Source: Silicimonas sp.
GTDB taxonomy: Bacteria > Pseudomonadota > Alphaproteobacteria > Rhodobacterales > Rhodobacteraceae
Length of the DNA stretch: 64,000 nt
Direction: 5' to 3'
Assembly (NCBI GenBank): GCA_022819605.1
Contig: JAJEGW010000080.1
Location: forward strand, 1-64,000
The notes beneath the pieces were generated by a model. It did not search any database. It was not told where the DNA came from and saw only the letters and a list, made by a program, of their open reading frames with translations. Shown here piece by piece: positions 9,143-17,998 of the stretch (within the stretch, counting starts at the first letter, position 1; each line of letters starts with the position of its first letter). The translations under genes and the position numbers were made by a program.

Positions 9143-10153
9143 TCAGCGCATGGCCTGCGCGGCCAGGAGAATTTCCAGCGCCAGAGGCTGCATGGGGCCA
9201 AAGTCCGGAACAGTGTCACGGGCACCACCCTGCACGAGTATTTTCGCGGCACCTGTGAGCGTCTCGTTGGTCAGGCCGGACTTCACGTCCTCAATTGCCT
9301 CTTCCAACGAAACCCAGTCGCGCATCCGCATTGCGTAGTCGGCCTTTTCGGCATCACCTTCAATGCCGGTCTCGGAATAATATTCCAGAACGTGCTCTAC
9401 CACTTTATCCGGGTCGGTCGAGTTGATGTACTCGTTCGCGCGGAAAGCCGCTTCAACGAAGGCGGCGGCCGCCTTAGGGTCTTCATCCCAGAACGTCTTC
9501 GTGACGATCCAAGGTGCGATGATGTTGGCACCGGCCATCTTGCCGTCACAGACCATAGTGTAGTTGTCCGGATCCTGCGCCAGAACGATGTCGGACGATG
9601 CTGCCGTCGTTCCTGCGCCAAGATCACCGCTTTGCAAGGACTGCAGCGTCACCGCGGGTGCCAGAGGAACGACCTCTAGCGCCCCGGGATCTTCCACACC
9701 GAGATGCTCGGCACAGGCGTAAAGAACCTGGCTCCAGGTCGAATTGGGAACCGTGCCTACCTTGGTACCGGCGAGCGCCTCTGCCGGTGTCTTTCCTTCA
9801 AGCACATCGTTGCGCATGAACAGCTTCAGGTTTTGAGACTCCTTCTGCATCGCGGCCACCGAGATAAGCTGAAACTTCTCCCAGCCCGAAACAGCTGGCG
9901 GTCCGCCGGTCCATCCTGCCTGCCACTGATTGGTCGCGCCAGTTGCAAGTGCCGCGCCACCATTTGGGAAATACTCGATGTCCACCTCAATGCCGTTCTC
10001 GGCAAAGTAGCCAAGATCATTCGCCAGCCACATCGGGAAGCCTGCCTCGTTCGGCTGGCTGTTCAGGTTGACCTTTGTCTGGGCCATGGCCGTGCCAGCC
10101 ACAGCAATGACCGCCACGCTTGCAGCGGCCGTTACCAGTGTCTTGATCTTCAT
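9143..10153 (-). CDS. ABC transporter substrate-binding protein, NMT1/taurine-sulfonate type
   Basis: This 336-residue binding protein has a clear Sec signal peptide (KIKTLVTAAASVAVIAVAG, cleavage after TAMAQ). The mature part has an NMT1/SsuA/TauA-like organisation: FPMWLANDLGYFAENGIEVD near the N terminus, then GWTGGPPAV and GTVPNSTWSQVLYA. Relatives bind sulfonates, taurine, nitrate or pyrimidine precursors. It is the last gene of a minus-strand operon, after two permeases and the ATPase, and is followed by a strong terminator. The divergent neighbour is a cytosolic sulfatase, so an aliphatic sulfate ester or sulfonate is a reasonable ligand, but this is inference. Confidence 0.87.
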   Translation of the reverse strand: MKIKTLVTAAASVAVIAVAGTAMAQTKVNLNSQPNEAGFPMWLANDLGYFAENGIEVDIEYFPNGGAALATGATNQWQAGWTGGPPAVSGWEKFQLISVAAMQKESQNLKLFMRNDVLEGKTPAEALAGTKVGTVPNSTWSQVLYACAEHLGVEDPGALEVVPLAPAVTLQSLQSGDLGAGTTAASSDIVLAQDPDNYTMVCDGKMAGANIIAPWIVTKTFWDEDPKAAAAFVEAAFRANEYINSTDPDKVVEHVLEYYSETGIEGDAEKADYAMRMRDWVSLEEAIEDVKSGLTNETLTGAAKILVQGGARDTVPDFGPMQPLALEILLAAQAMR

Positions 10154-10179
10154 TTCTCTTTCTCCTCATTCATTGGGGT

Positions 10180-11016
10180 TCATATTGAGACGATTTCTTC
10201 CCGCACGAGTCCCCAGATCTCGCGCCGGAATTCGATGAACTCGGGATGTTCCGCCGCCAATTCAATGTCGCCGGTCTTCCAGGCGACATCGCGCGGCAGG
10301 TCGATGACCCTCTTGATCCGGCCGGGCCGCCTCGTCATCACAACAACCCTGTCACCGAGGTACACGGCCTCTTCGACCGAATGCGTGATGAAGAGCACTG
10401 TGTAGTGCATTTCGCGATGCAACCGCTGAACTTCTTCCTGCAGAATGGTCCGCGTCTGCGCGTCTAGCGCGCCGAAGGGTTCGTCCATCAGCAGGATCTC
10501 AGGCTGCATGACCAGCGCCCTGGCGATCGCGACCCGCTGCTGCATCCCGCCGGACAGTTCGCTCGGGTAAGACCTTCTGAACTGCTCAAGACCCATGATT
10601 TTCAGCTGTTCAGCCAGCCGCGTCTCCTGCTCGGCGGCGGAAACTCCAGTCATCTGAAGACCGAACTTGATGTTCTGTTCAACTGTTTCGGACGGAAAGA
10701 GCGCAAACTTCTGGAATACGACACTGCGGGTCGGACCCGGCGGTCCGGCTGGCATTCCGTCAACCAGAACCTCGCCGTGCGTTGGCTCCTCAAGCCCCGC
10801 GCCAACCGTCATGAGCGTCGACTTGCCACAACCCGACGGACCGACGACCACAATGAACTCGCCCTTCTTCACCTCAATCGAGCAATCGTCCACGGCATGA
10901 ACGCCTTCGCCTTCGGGTCCGAACCATTTCGAGATGTTGCACAGCTCGAGCTTTGCCGAAGATTCCGGTGCGGGGTCGGTTATGCCTGACGTCATCTTTC
11001 CTGCCGATTGTTCCAT
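10180..11016 (-). CDS. ABC transporter ATP-binding protein, SsuB/TauB type
   Basis: This 278-residue ATPase has Walker [11 protein letters not shown]-loop VFQKFALFP, signature LSGGMQQR, Walker [14 protein letters not shown] and the switch histidine in [10 protein letters not shown]. The C-terminal RPGRI segment is typical of the nitrate/sulfonate/taurine importer group. ATG 11016 was chosen because it begins 2 bases after the upstream permease stop and has AAGGTGG about 10 bases before it; an in-frame codon at 11040 would overlap the permease. It energises the import of the ligand delivered by the product of 9143-10153. Confidence 0.92.
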   Translation of the reverse strand: MEQSAGKMTSGITDPAPESSAKLELCNISKWFGPEGEGVHAVDDCSIEVKKGEFIVVVGPSGCGKSTLMTVGAGLEEPTHGEVLVDGMPAGPPGPTRSVVFQKFALFPSETVEQNIKFGLQMTGVSAAEQETRLAEQLKIMGLEQFRRSYPSELSGGMQQRVAIARALVMQPEILLMDEPFGALDAQTRTILQEEVQRLHREMHYTVLFITHSVEEAVYLGDRVVVMTRRPGRIKRVIDLPRDVAWKTGDIELAAEHPEFIEFRREIWGLVREEIVSI

Positions 11017-11018
11017 GA

Positions 11019-11831
11019 TCAGCTTGCCACCTTGCGCCAAGGAAGTACGAAACGCTCTGACCGCTGGACCAGCGTGTCAATCAGGACGCCAAGGCAGCCG
11101 ATCGTGATGATGCCCACGAAAATCGTGGCAACCGAGGCGTTCTCCTGTCCTTGGGCAATCATGAAGCCCAGGCCCACTTTGCCCACGACGAGTTCAGCTC
11201 CCACGAGCGCCATCCAGCCATTGCTGATCGCGATCCGCAATCCGGTGTAGATGCTGGGCGCGGCCGCCGGAAGAACCACGCGCCAAAGTGTCCTGAACTG
11301 GCCTGCACCGAATACCCGCGCCGCGTCGATATAGATTTTCTCAACCTGGGCGACACCCAGCTGGGAATTGATCACGATGGATGGAAAGGCGGCGACGAAA
11401 ACCACCATCGCCTGCGTTGCCGTCGACGCGCCGAACCAGAGTACGGCAAGCGGGATGTAAGCGAAGGGCGGAATGAAATGAATGAGTTCAAACACCGGAT
11501 TCACGAAGGTCTTGAACCAGGGGTTCCATGCAAAGAACACGCCCACGGGAATGCCGATGAGCCCGGCGGTAAGGACACCCCACCCCCAACGTTCAAGCGA
11601 GGACAGAATATGCCCGGGGAGTCGCAGGCCGCTGAAGGGTTCGGTCAGAATCCACGCGAACTGCTTGATCACTTGTGCGGGTGAAGGAAGGACACGCGGC
11701 TCGATCCACTGAAACAGGCTGGTGGCGCAAATCCACAGGATCAAGAGCAGTGACAGCGAAAAGATCCCATAGGCCGTTGCCTTGCCTCGATCCGTCATGA
11801 CGCCCATGCGCTCCAACCGCTTCTCGATCAC
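11019..11831 (-). CDS. ABC transporter permease, SsuC/TauC type
   Basis: This 270-residue inner-membrane permease has about six hydrophobic segments. The cytoplasmic coupling motif of the BPD_transp_1 family is visible near residue 185 (RVFGAGQFRTLWRVVLPAAA, followed by APSIYTGLRIA). It starts with GTG 11831, three bases after the stop of the other permease gene, and is followed by the ATPase. The pair of different permeases suggests a heterodimeric channel, whereas many SsuC/TauC systems use a single permease gene. Confidence 0.88.
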   Translation of the reverse strand: MIEKRLERMGVMTDRGKATAYGIFSLSLLLILWICATSLFQWIEPRVLPSPAQVIKQFAWILTEPFSGLRLPGHILSSLERWGWGVLTAGLIGIPVGVFFAWNPWFKTFVNPVFELIHFIPPFAYIPLAVLWFGASTATQAMVVFVAAFPSIVINSQLGVAQVEKIYIDAARVFGAGQFRTLWRVVLPAAAPSIYTGLRIAISNGWMALVGAELVVGKVGLGFMIAQGQENASVATIFVGIITIGCLGVLIDTLVQRSERFVLPWRKVAS

Positions 11832-11834
11832 TGC

Positions 11835-12626
11835 TCAGTCCCTCCGCGCGCCAAGGACCGACCAGGGTGCCAGCCAGTTCTGCGTCAGACCGATGAGCCC
11901 GGTCATGCCAATGCCAAGAATTCCAATCATGAACATGGCGACAAGCAGAACGTCGGTATCAAGAAGCTGAGACGCGTTCACCGCTACGTAGCCGAGCCCG
12001 GCAGTAGCGGCGAGGATCTCTGCCGCGACAAGAGTCGACCAGGCGCTGCCAAGCGCCATTCGCGCTGCGGCAACCAACGTCGGCAAAGCCGTGCGGCACA
12101 CAACTCTTGTAAGGATTTGGTGATCGTTCGCGCCCAGTGTCTTGGCCGCGTCCAGCAAAAGACGGTCAATGGAATAGACAGCCAGCATCGAGTTCATCAG
12201 CCAAGGCACAAGGGCGGCGATGAAAACTACCGAAATTCGAGCGGAATCGCCAATGCCCAGCCACAAGATCGTCAGCGGGATCCAGGCCAGTGGCGGGACC
12301 GGCCGGATCAGCTGGAATGTTGGGAAGACGATCCACTTGAGCCTTTTCCACCATGCCATCGCAATGCCCAGAGGGATGCCAACCAGCGCGGCCAGGCCCC
12401 AGCCGGTAAGAACGATGTACAGGCTGGCCAATATGTGATTGGGAAGCGTGCTGCCGATATAAGGCCTCTGCCACATGCGCACGAACTTCGCCCAAACATC
12501 GTCCGGTGCAGGAAAGTACAGCGTGGGGACCGGCCCTCCCGGTCGAGTCAACCATGCCCAGATGACGATCCAGGCAAGGATGGCGCCAAGACTAGCTGCA
12601 ACCTGAAGAGTCCGACTTTGACCCAT
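11835..12626 (-). CDS. ABC transporter permease, SsuC/TauC type
   Basis: This permease of about 263 residues is paralogous to the following gene. The N-terminal membrane segment is VAASLGAILAWIVIWAWL, and the coupling motif is KTLGANDHQILTRVVCRTAL. I prefer ATG 12626, which has GAGG about five bases upstream; a TTG at 12647 would add seven residues. It is the first gene of the importer operon, divergent from the second sulfatase across a 175-base region with palindromic elements. Confidence 0.86.
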   Translation of the reverse strand: MGQSRTLQVAASLGAILAWIVIWAWLTRPGGPVPTLYFPAPDDVWAKFVRMWQRPYIGSTLPNHILASLYIVLTGWGLAALVGIPLGIAMAWWKRLKWIVFPTFQLIRPVPPLAWIPLTILWLGIGDSARISVVFIAALVPWLMNSMLAVYSIDRLLLDAAKTLGANDHQILTRVVCRTALPTLVAAARMALGSAWSTLVAAEILAATAGLGYVAVNASQLLDTDVLLVAMFMIGILGIGMTGLIGLTQNWLAPWSVLGARRD

Positions 12627-12667
12627 GCCTCCCTCTGCATTCGTCAAGCACGACGCCAGTCACCAGT

Positions 12668-12767
12668 GTGCTAGGAATTTAGCACTCTCGAAGAGCGCCT
12701 GCTGTGACACGGGCTTGGCTTTACGCCATGATTGTATATTTGTCAAAAAAATTAGCACTTGTCAAAT
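12668..12767. promoter_or_regulatory. divergent control region with palindromic operator candidates
   Basis: This lies between the ABC importer operon and sulfatase 2. A perfect inverted repeat GTGCTA-N6-TAGCAC covers 12668-12685, and TAGCAC recurs at 12753-12758. Two near-palindromes of the form ATTTGTCAAAT follow at 12738-12748 and 12757-12767, centred 19 bases apart. Such paired elements suggest binding of an oligomeric repressor. The SorC regulator encoded at 15287 is the obvious candidate. No promoter hexamers were assigned with confidence. Confidence 0.5.
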
Positions 12768-12801
12768 CCGAACAGGCCTCCTAGACTTCGGAGGATGCGC
12801 C

Positions 12802-14340
12802 ATGAGTAAGCCAATGAACATCGTTCTCGTGCTGGTTGATAGCCTGACCCGCAATTGCCTTCGCGCTTACAATCCCCAAAGCCCTTGCAGCACGCCGAAC
12901 ATTGACCGCTTTGCAGCGCGGGCACAGATCTTCAACCATCACTTCGTCGGAAGCCTCCCTTGCATGCCTGCGCGGCGTGAACTGATTGCCGGCCGAAAGG
13001 AATTCATGTGGCGGCCCTGGGGGTCGCTCGAAGTATTTGATCCGCGCCTGCCGTCGGAAGTCAAAAAGGGCGGACATCACACTCACATCGTCACGGATCA
13101 CTACCACTACTGGGAAGAGGAAGCGAATGGCTACATCCAGAGTTACGACACTATCGAGATGATCCGGGGCTATGAGGTTGATCACTGGCAGCCGATGGAC
13201 CCGAACGAAGAAAGGCCCGATTGGGTGAAGAAGGTCGAGGAGTACCGCGCGCCAGAACACATCGGTCAGTATTACGCCAATACGAAGGACTGGACGAACG
13301 AGGAGGAGTTCTTTTCGGCCCAGACCTTTGGCAGCGCCTGCGACTGGATTGATCGACACGCATCAAAGGGCCCGTTCTTCCTTCACGTGGAGACCTTCGA
13401 TGTCCACGAACCATTCCACGTCCCTGAACCGTACGAAAGCATGTACGCCGAAGGCGCCACGAAGAACGAGTTCAACATCTGGCCACCCTATCAGGTCTAT
13501 GCCGATCTGGACGCTTTCATGGATCAGACGAGCGAGGCCGAGCTGAATTTCCTCAAGTCACAGTTCATGGCCAAGGTCACCATGATGGACAATTGGTTCG
13601 GAAAACTGCTCGACAAACTGGATGAAATGGCGCTGTGGGAAGACACCATGGTGATCTTCACCACGGACCACGGTCACGACATGGGCGAGCGGCGCGCCTT
13701 CGGCAAGCAGCACCCGCACTTCGACAGTCACGCCAATATCCCACTGATGGTCTGGCACCCGGCCAACCCGGCCCCGCGCCGTGTCTCCGGCCTGACCCAG
13801 ACGGTCGATCTGTTCGCGACAATCATCGAGGCCGCAGGGGTCAAGCTGACTGCGGCCAACCGCCATTCGCGATCGCTTCTGCCAATGGTAACGTCGAATG
13901 CGCCATCGCCACGTGATGCCGTGCTCTATGGCACATTCGGCCAGGGAGTATGCGCCACCGATGGCACCTGGACGATCCTGAAGTCACCCGAACCCGAAGA
14001 GCCGCTCTATCTCTATTCCACCGCCATTTACCGGCCGTTGATCGTCGACAACCCGGTTGACGGCCGTCTCTCCAAACCTCCGAACAAGCCCGTCGACCAA
14101 GGATACTTCGACCCGTCCGTCGATTTGCCCATGTGGAAAATCCCGATCAAGGTTGACCCGCGTTCGGACGAGAATTTCCTGTTCAACCGTTCTGAAGACC
14201 CCGACCAGAATGAGAATCTCTGGGAAAGCGATCCCGAACAGCGCGCACGCATGTTGACGCTGGTTCGGGCACTCATGGAAGAAGAAGGCTACCCGCCAGA
14301 ACAGTTGGCGCGTCTGGGGTTGGAATCCGTCGCGGCCTGA
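12802..14340 (+). CDS. cytosolic formylglycine-dependent sulfatase, second copy
   Basis: This 512-residue sulfatase-superfamily protein has metal Asp D13 (VLVLVDSL) and FGE motif GSLPCMPARRE with C54. The TTDHGHDMGERRAFGKQHPH region carries the C-terminal metal and sulfate-binding residues. It lacks a signal peptide, so it is cytosolic. ATG 12802 has GGAGGATG about 8 bases upstream and begins where similarity begins, although the frame is open to 12625. It is divergent from the ABC importer and convergent, with only 9 bases between stops, with the FGE gene that should activate it. It shares the signature of the sulfatase at 2183 but is clearly diverged, so the two may act on different esters or positions. 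Phosphonate monoester hydrolase activity is the main alternative. Confidence 0.88.
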   Translation: MSKPMNIVLVLVDSLTRNCLRAYNPQSPCSTPNIDRFAARAQIFNHHFVGSLPCMPARRELIAGRKEFMWRPWGSLEVFDPRLPSEVKKGGHHTHIVTDHYHYWEEEANGYIQSYDTIEMIRGYEVDHWQPMDPNEERPDWVKKVEEYRAPEHIGQYYANTKDWTNEEEFFSAQTFGSACDWIDRHASKGPFFLHVETFDVHEPFHVPEPYESMYAEGATKNEFNIWPPYQVYADLDAFMDQTSEAELNFLKSQFMAKVTMMDNWFGKLLDKLDEMALWEDTMVIFTTDHGHDMGERRAFGKQHPHFDSHANIPLMVWHPANPAPRRVSGLTQTVDLFATIIEAAGVKLTAANRHSRSLLPMVTSNAPSPRDAVLYGTFGQGVCATDGTWTILKSPEPEEPLYLYSTAIYRPLIVDNPVDGRLSKPPNKPVDQGYFDPSVDLPMWKIPIKVDPRSDENFLFNRSEDPDQNENLWESDPEQRARMLTLVRALMEEEGYPPEQLARLGLESVAA

Positions 14341-14349
14341 GCGCTCACG

Positions 14350-15282
14350 CTACAAGCCCCAGACAACGCGAAACCCTGTGTGTGTTGTCGTGCTGTCGGG
14401 CGAATTTCCCGTGCGTGCGGCAATCCTGTAGCGATGGCAATAGCTCTTGTGACACAGGAACGAGCCGCCCTTGGCAAGCTTAAATCCCTTCATCCGGGCA
14501 CGCCGCGTCTTGGCCGCCCTCTTCTGCGATCGGATCACGAAGGGCTCGGCAGTCCACTCCCAGACGTTGCCGACAACATTGTAGAGCCCATAGCCATTGG
14601 CGCAATAGCTCTTCGCAGGTGCGGTCTCGGCATAGCCATCAGCGCAGGTGTTCGTCTCGGGAAAGCGTCCCTGCCAGATATTGCAGGGAAAGTGGCCAGT
14701 GTCGTCCGGCTCTTCGTTGCCCCAGGGAAACCGGACATCTCCCAGCCCGCCCCGTGCTGCGTGCTCCCACTCGGCCTCGGTCGGAAGGCGCCCGCCGACC
14801 CACGTCGCATAGGCCCGCGCATCGTTCCAGGAGACATGGACCACCGGATGATCGGGCCTGTCTCCTGCAAGATCCCTGCCTGGCCCGTGAACATGCCGCC
14901 AGTCAGCCCCGTCTACGCGCCTCCACCACGTCACGTCGCGCACCGCTTGCGTGGGTCCGACATTCTCGGGCACCTGTGCCCAGAAAACGAACGACCAGCC
15001 AAATCGCTCTGCTTCGGTGACATAGCCGGTTTCCTCCACGAACGCCGCGAACTGCGCATTCGTCACTGCGGTTTCGCCAATGCGAAACGGCGCCAGGCGC
15101 TTGGTACGCAGAGGACCTTCGGCGTCATCCGAAATGACAGGATCGCTCGTTCCGACCAACGCCTCACCGCCCGGAATCTCGACGACCGCCGACGGCGTTG
15201 CGGCGATCGTGCGCTGGATGGGTCCTGCAGTCGCGACTCCGGGCCGAATGGATGGGGGGCAGCATCCCGATTGGGCTGGCAT
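14350..15282 (-). CDS. formylglycine-generating enzyme (sulfatase-activating, SUMF1/FGE family)
   Basis: This 310-residue aerobic FGE oxidises the C-x-P-x-R cysteine of sulfatases to formylglycine. Visible motifs are FRIGETAVTNAQFAAFVEET near the N terminus, HPVVHVSWNDARAY, GGRLPTEAEWEHAARGG, NVVGNVWEWTAEP, and the copper-binding cysteine pair in GGSFLCHKSYCHRYR (C277 and C282). That pair separates true FGE from other SUMF1-fold proteins such as EgtB. ATG 15282 follows the SorC stop by a few bases; an ATG at 15306 would overlap it. It is the last gene of the six-gene minus-strand operon, so a dedicated maturase is co-expressed with the sugar-catabolic genes. Its obvious clients are the sulfatases at 2183 and 12802. 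Confidence 0.92.
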   Translation of the reverse strand: MPAQSGCCPPSIRPGVATAGPIQRTIAATPSAVVEIPGGEALVGTSDPVISDDAEGPLRTKRLAPFRIGETAVTNAQFAAFVEETGYVTEAERFGWSFVFWAQVPENVGPTQAVRDVTWWRRVDGADWRHVHGPGRDLAGDRPDHPVVHVSWNDARAYATWVGGRLPTEAEWEHAARGGLGDVRFPWGNEEPDDTGHFPCNIWQGRFPETNTCADGYAETAPAKSYCANGYGLYNVVGNVWEWTAEPFVIRSQKRAAKTRRARMKGFKLAKGGSFLCHKSYCHRYRIAARTGNSPDSTTTHTGFRVVWGL

Positions 15283-15286
15283 CGTC

Positions 15287-16267
15287 TCAGGAATCCAGCA
15301 AGGCACGCGCCAAGGCGTGATCGACGCAGAGATGTGTCACCAGGCCGGCTTTCAATGCTGCGCGAGTCGCATCGCCACGGTCGACCCCGCACACCACCAG
15401 AAGCCGCTTCCGCGCCGACCTCAGGTCGTCGAGCGAGGCGGCAATCAGCCTGTCGTGCGGGGGCATTGCGATCTCCCGTCCGTCGGCCGCAATGTACCGA
15501 CAACAAATGATGCCGACCGCGCCAGCCGCCTTTGCGGCCTGCAATTCCTCCGCGGTTGCGATCCCCGCCGCCGCCAGATGAGTGTCCGAGGCGACATTGC
15601 CGATCGAAGACAAGGTCAGATCCAATGCCTGAAGCCGCCGGAGTTGCGCCTCGATGGCGGGCTCGCCCCGAAACGTCTCGGCAAGTGCAGCAGTCGAGAT
15701 CAGACCTGGCGCGTGCAACGTGTAGCAGGCGGCCGCTTCCAGCCTCCCGGCAATCTGGATCGCGCAATTCTCCGAGGCTGGAACCCGCTCTGAAATCATC
15801 GACCCGATGAGCTGGCAGACTTCAACGTCGGCGACTGGACTACGCGGCATCGCGTTGGCAACTGCCATGATTGTCTCGCCCCAGGCCACGCCGAAGGTAT
15901 CGCCCGTTTCGACCACATCGAGGATTGCCGCCGCCGCCACTCGCGCAAGCTGCCGGAAACACTCGTCGCGCGATGCGCTTTCGTCAAGGGCGGACGTCTG
16001 CGAGACATAAGCGTCCTCGACGCCAAACTTCTCCCGCAGGTCCCGTGCGAGACTGGATCCTGTCAGGACCCTTCCATCCACGCGGATATCGACGATCCCA
16101 AGTTCCCGGCTTTCGCGCAGCATGTTCACAATGGTTGCGCGGCTTACCTTCATCCGCTTGGCGATTTCGCCCTGCGTCATCCCCTCGCCGTAGTACAACA
16201 GCGCCACATTTGACAGTTGCGCTTCCTTGTCGCCTGTCACGCGAGAGGGGGATGCGGGCTTGTTCAT
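15287..16267 (-). CDS. SorC-family sugar-responsive transcriptional regulator
   Basis: This 326-residue regulator has an N-terminal HTH (ALLYYGEGMTQGEIAKRMKV, then SRATIVNMLRESRELGIV) and a long sugar-phosphate-binding domain of the DeoR/SorC type (GDTFGVAWGETIMAVANAMP, then a C-terminal RLLVVCGVDRGDATRAALKAG-like segment). It lies within the operon, 4 bases after the aldolase gene and just before FGE, and probably controls this operon, the transketolase and perhaps the sulfatase/importer region. SorC proteins usually respond to a phosphorylated sugar, which fits the sugar kinase in the same operon. Confidence 0.88.
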   Translation of the reverse strand: MNKPASPSRVTGDKEAQLSNVALLYYGEGMTQGEIAKRMKVSRATIVNMLRESRELGIVDIRVDGRVLTGSSLARDLREKFGVEDAYVSQTSALDESASRDECFRQLARVAAAAILDVVETGDTFGVAWGETIMAVANAMPRSPVADVEVCQLIGSMISERVPASENCAIQIAGRLEAAACYTLHAPGLISTAALAETFRGEPAIEAQLRRLQALDLTLSSIGNVASDTHLAAAGIATAEELQAAKAAGAVGIICCRYIAADGREIAMPPHDRLIAASLDDLRSARKRLLVVCGVDRGDATRAALKAGLVTHLCVDHALARALLDS

Positions 16268-16271
16268 GCTG

Positions 16272-16937
16272 TCAGGCGCTTACCGTCTTGTGCCCGTGCT
16301 GACCATAGTTCTGCCGAAACCAGGCATAGCATCGGTCGACTTCTTCCTGGCTCAATTCCTCCACCGGCCCGCGCAGCATTGCCAGATGCGTCGTCATTGC
16401 TGCTTCTTCGATGTACGTCGCGACCGAAGTCGCCTCGGTCGCCGACGCTCCCATCGTGAAGACCCCGTGCGCCTTCACCAGGGCAGCCATTCCGCCATCG
16501 GCCGCCTCAAGAATGGCCTCGCCCGTGTCCACCTCTCCCGGCGTCGCATAGCGCGAACACGGCACGTCGCGGCCCAGGATATGGGTGATCGGCGTGAGAA
16601 CGGCCGGGATCCGCTCGCCTCGCGCAGCAAAGCTCGATGCATATGGCGAATGCGTATGACAGACGCCGCCCACATCCGCGCGGTGCCTGTAGAGATAAAG
16701 GTGAACGCCCGTGTCCACCGAGGGCTTCATCTTCCCATCGATGACGTTGCCGTCGAGATCGACGACAACCATAGTATCCGGCGTCAGCGCGGAAAATTTC
16801 ACGCCTGACGGCTTGATCACCACGAGCCCGCTGTCCGGATCACGCCCCGAGACATTGCCTCCGGATCCCACGACCAGCCCGCTCCTTGGCAACTCGTGGT
16901 TCTGCTCGCAAACTTCTTCCTTGAGGGCCGTCAGCAT
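16272..16937 (-). CDS. class II aldolase / L-ribulose-5-phosphate 4-epimerase family protein
   Basis: This zinc enzyme of about 221 residues belongs to the AraD/FucA family. It has GSGGNVSGRDP and IKPSGVKFSALTPDTMVVVD at the N terminus, the zinc-binding HTHSPYASSF, and a third His in LVKAHGVFTMG. PSVDTGVHLYLYR resembles the epimerase branch. It should epimerise or cleave a phosphorylated keto sugar; epimerase and aldolase members cannot be separated by eye. ATG 16937 overlaps the MDR stop by one base; a GTG one codon earlier is possible. With the FGGY kinase and MDR it forms the core of a pentose- or tetrose-like degradation route. Confidence 0.85.
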   Translation of the reverse strand: MLTALKEEVCEQNHELPRSGLVVGSGGNVSGRDPDSGLVVIKPSGVKFSALTPDTMVVVDLDGNVIDGKMKPSVDTGVHLYLYRHRADVGGVCHTHSPYASSFAARGERIPAVLTPITHILGRDVPCSRYATPGEVDTGEAILEAADGGMAALVKAHGVFTMGASATEATSVATYIEEAAMTTHLAMLRGPVEELSQEEVDRCYAWFRQNYGQHGHKTVSA

Positions 16938-17998
16938 CACGCCACCTTCGAATTTTCCGCCGGGATTCCGCCGGGATAGATCACGATTTTGAGCGACTCT
17001 TCCGCCGCGACCAGCATCCGAAATGCCTCGGCAGAGTCCCTAATGTCATACCGATGCGAAATTGCCCGATCCGCCATGATCCGTCCGGCTTCGAGCAGAC
17101 GGATATAGCTGTAGGTGTCGGTATGGTCCGAGGAATAGCGCGAAGTGACGGTGATCTGATCGAAATAGGCGCGATTTCCGTCTCGCACCCAGTCGGTCTC
17201 CGGCGGCAGCGGTGCGCCCAAGTGCAGACACCCGCCCACTTCAACAAGTGACAGCGCCTGTTCCCACGCGGAGCGATACGGCGCGATCACGATTACCGTG
17301 TCGGCCAGCCGCCCGCGGTTGAGAGTCCGCATCATCTCGACTGCATCCTCTGTCTTGGGATTGATCGTGTGGGTCGCACCAAACTCCCGCGCCCGCGCCA
17401 ATCGCCAATCCGAGAGATCCAGCGCAACGACCTTGCCCGCCCCGAACAGGGGCGCCAGATGAACAAAGCCCTGCCCCATGAATCCGGCACCCACGACCGC
17501 CACCGTGTCGCCCGGCTGGATGTGACAAACCTTCAGCCCGGACAACACACAGGACCAGGGTTCGATTGTGACGGCAGCCTCGGTCGAAATGCTGTCAGGC
17601 ACGACATGCGCATCCATGGCCAGATGCTGCGCCGTGACGCGGTAGTAGTCGCAGACCCCACCAGGATCGAGCTTCATTTGGCGGTAGAACGGATCGCGCG
17701 TGGGATGCCCACGGCGCGAAAGATGAGAGTTGGTTCGACCCACGTGGTGATTGACGAATACCCGGTCGCCGATCTTGAATTCAGTCACGCCTGCACCCAG
17801 CGCGACCACTTCGCCGACGGGTTCGTGCCCCAGCACCTTCGGTTCCGACTTGTACCAGGTCATCGTCTCACCGCCGCAAAGGCCGCAGGCCAGCGTCTTG
17901 AGAAGCATCTCGCCTGGCCCGATTTCAGGCACCGGACGCTCTTCGATGCGAATGTCGTCCAGAGCGTGATAGACCGCTGCCGTCATCACGTTTTTCAT
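16937..17998 (-). CDS. zinc-type alcohol dehydrogenase (MDR family)
   Basis: This 353-residue medium-chain dehydrogenase has a GroES-like N-terminal domain with catalytic zinc ligands in ACGLCGGET and LGHEPVGEVVALGAGV, and a Rossmann domain with TVAVVGAGFMGQG. The four-cysteine structural zinc lobe of classical ADHs is missing; the corresponding region reads NHHVGRTNSHLSRRGHPTRD, as in some sugar- and polyol-dehydrogenase relatives. It overlaps the FGGY kinase stop (ATGA) and is followed by the aldolase. It probably oxidises a polyol or sugar hydroxyl before or after phosphorylation. The substrate is unknown. Confidence 0.85.
   Translation of the reverse strand: MKNVMTAAVYHALDDIRIEERPVPEIGPGEMLLKTLACGLCGGETMTWYKSEPKVLGHEPVGEVVALGAGVTEFKIGDRVFVNHHVGRTNSHLSRRGHPTRDPFYRQMKLDPGGVCDYYRVTAQHLAMDAHVVPDSISTEAAVTIEPWSCVLSGLKVCHIQPGDTVAVVGAGFMGQGFVHLAPLFGAGKVVALDLSDWRLARAREFGATHTINPKTEDAVEMMRTLNRGRLADTVIVIAPYRSAWEQALSLVEVGGCLHLGAPLPPETDWVRDGNRAYFDQITVTSRYSSDHTDTYSYIRLLEAGRIMADRAISHRYDIRDSAEAFRMLVAAEESLKIVIYPGGIPAENSKVA

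Noticed and set aside
8777..9679. 300-codon open frame on the + strand
   Set aside because: It spans the terminator and the 3' half of the binding-protein gene on the opposite strand and has no family signature.
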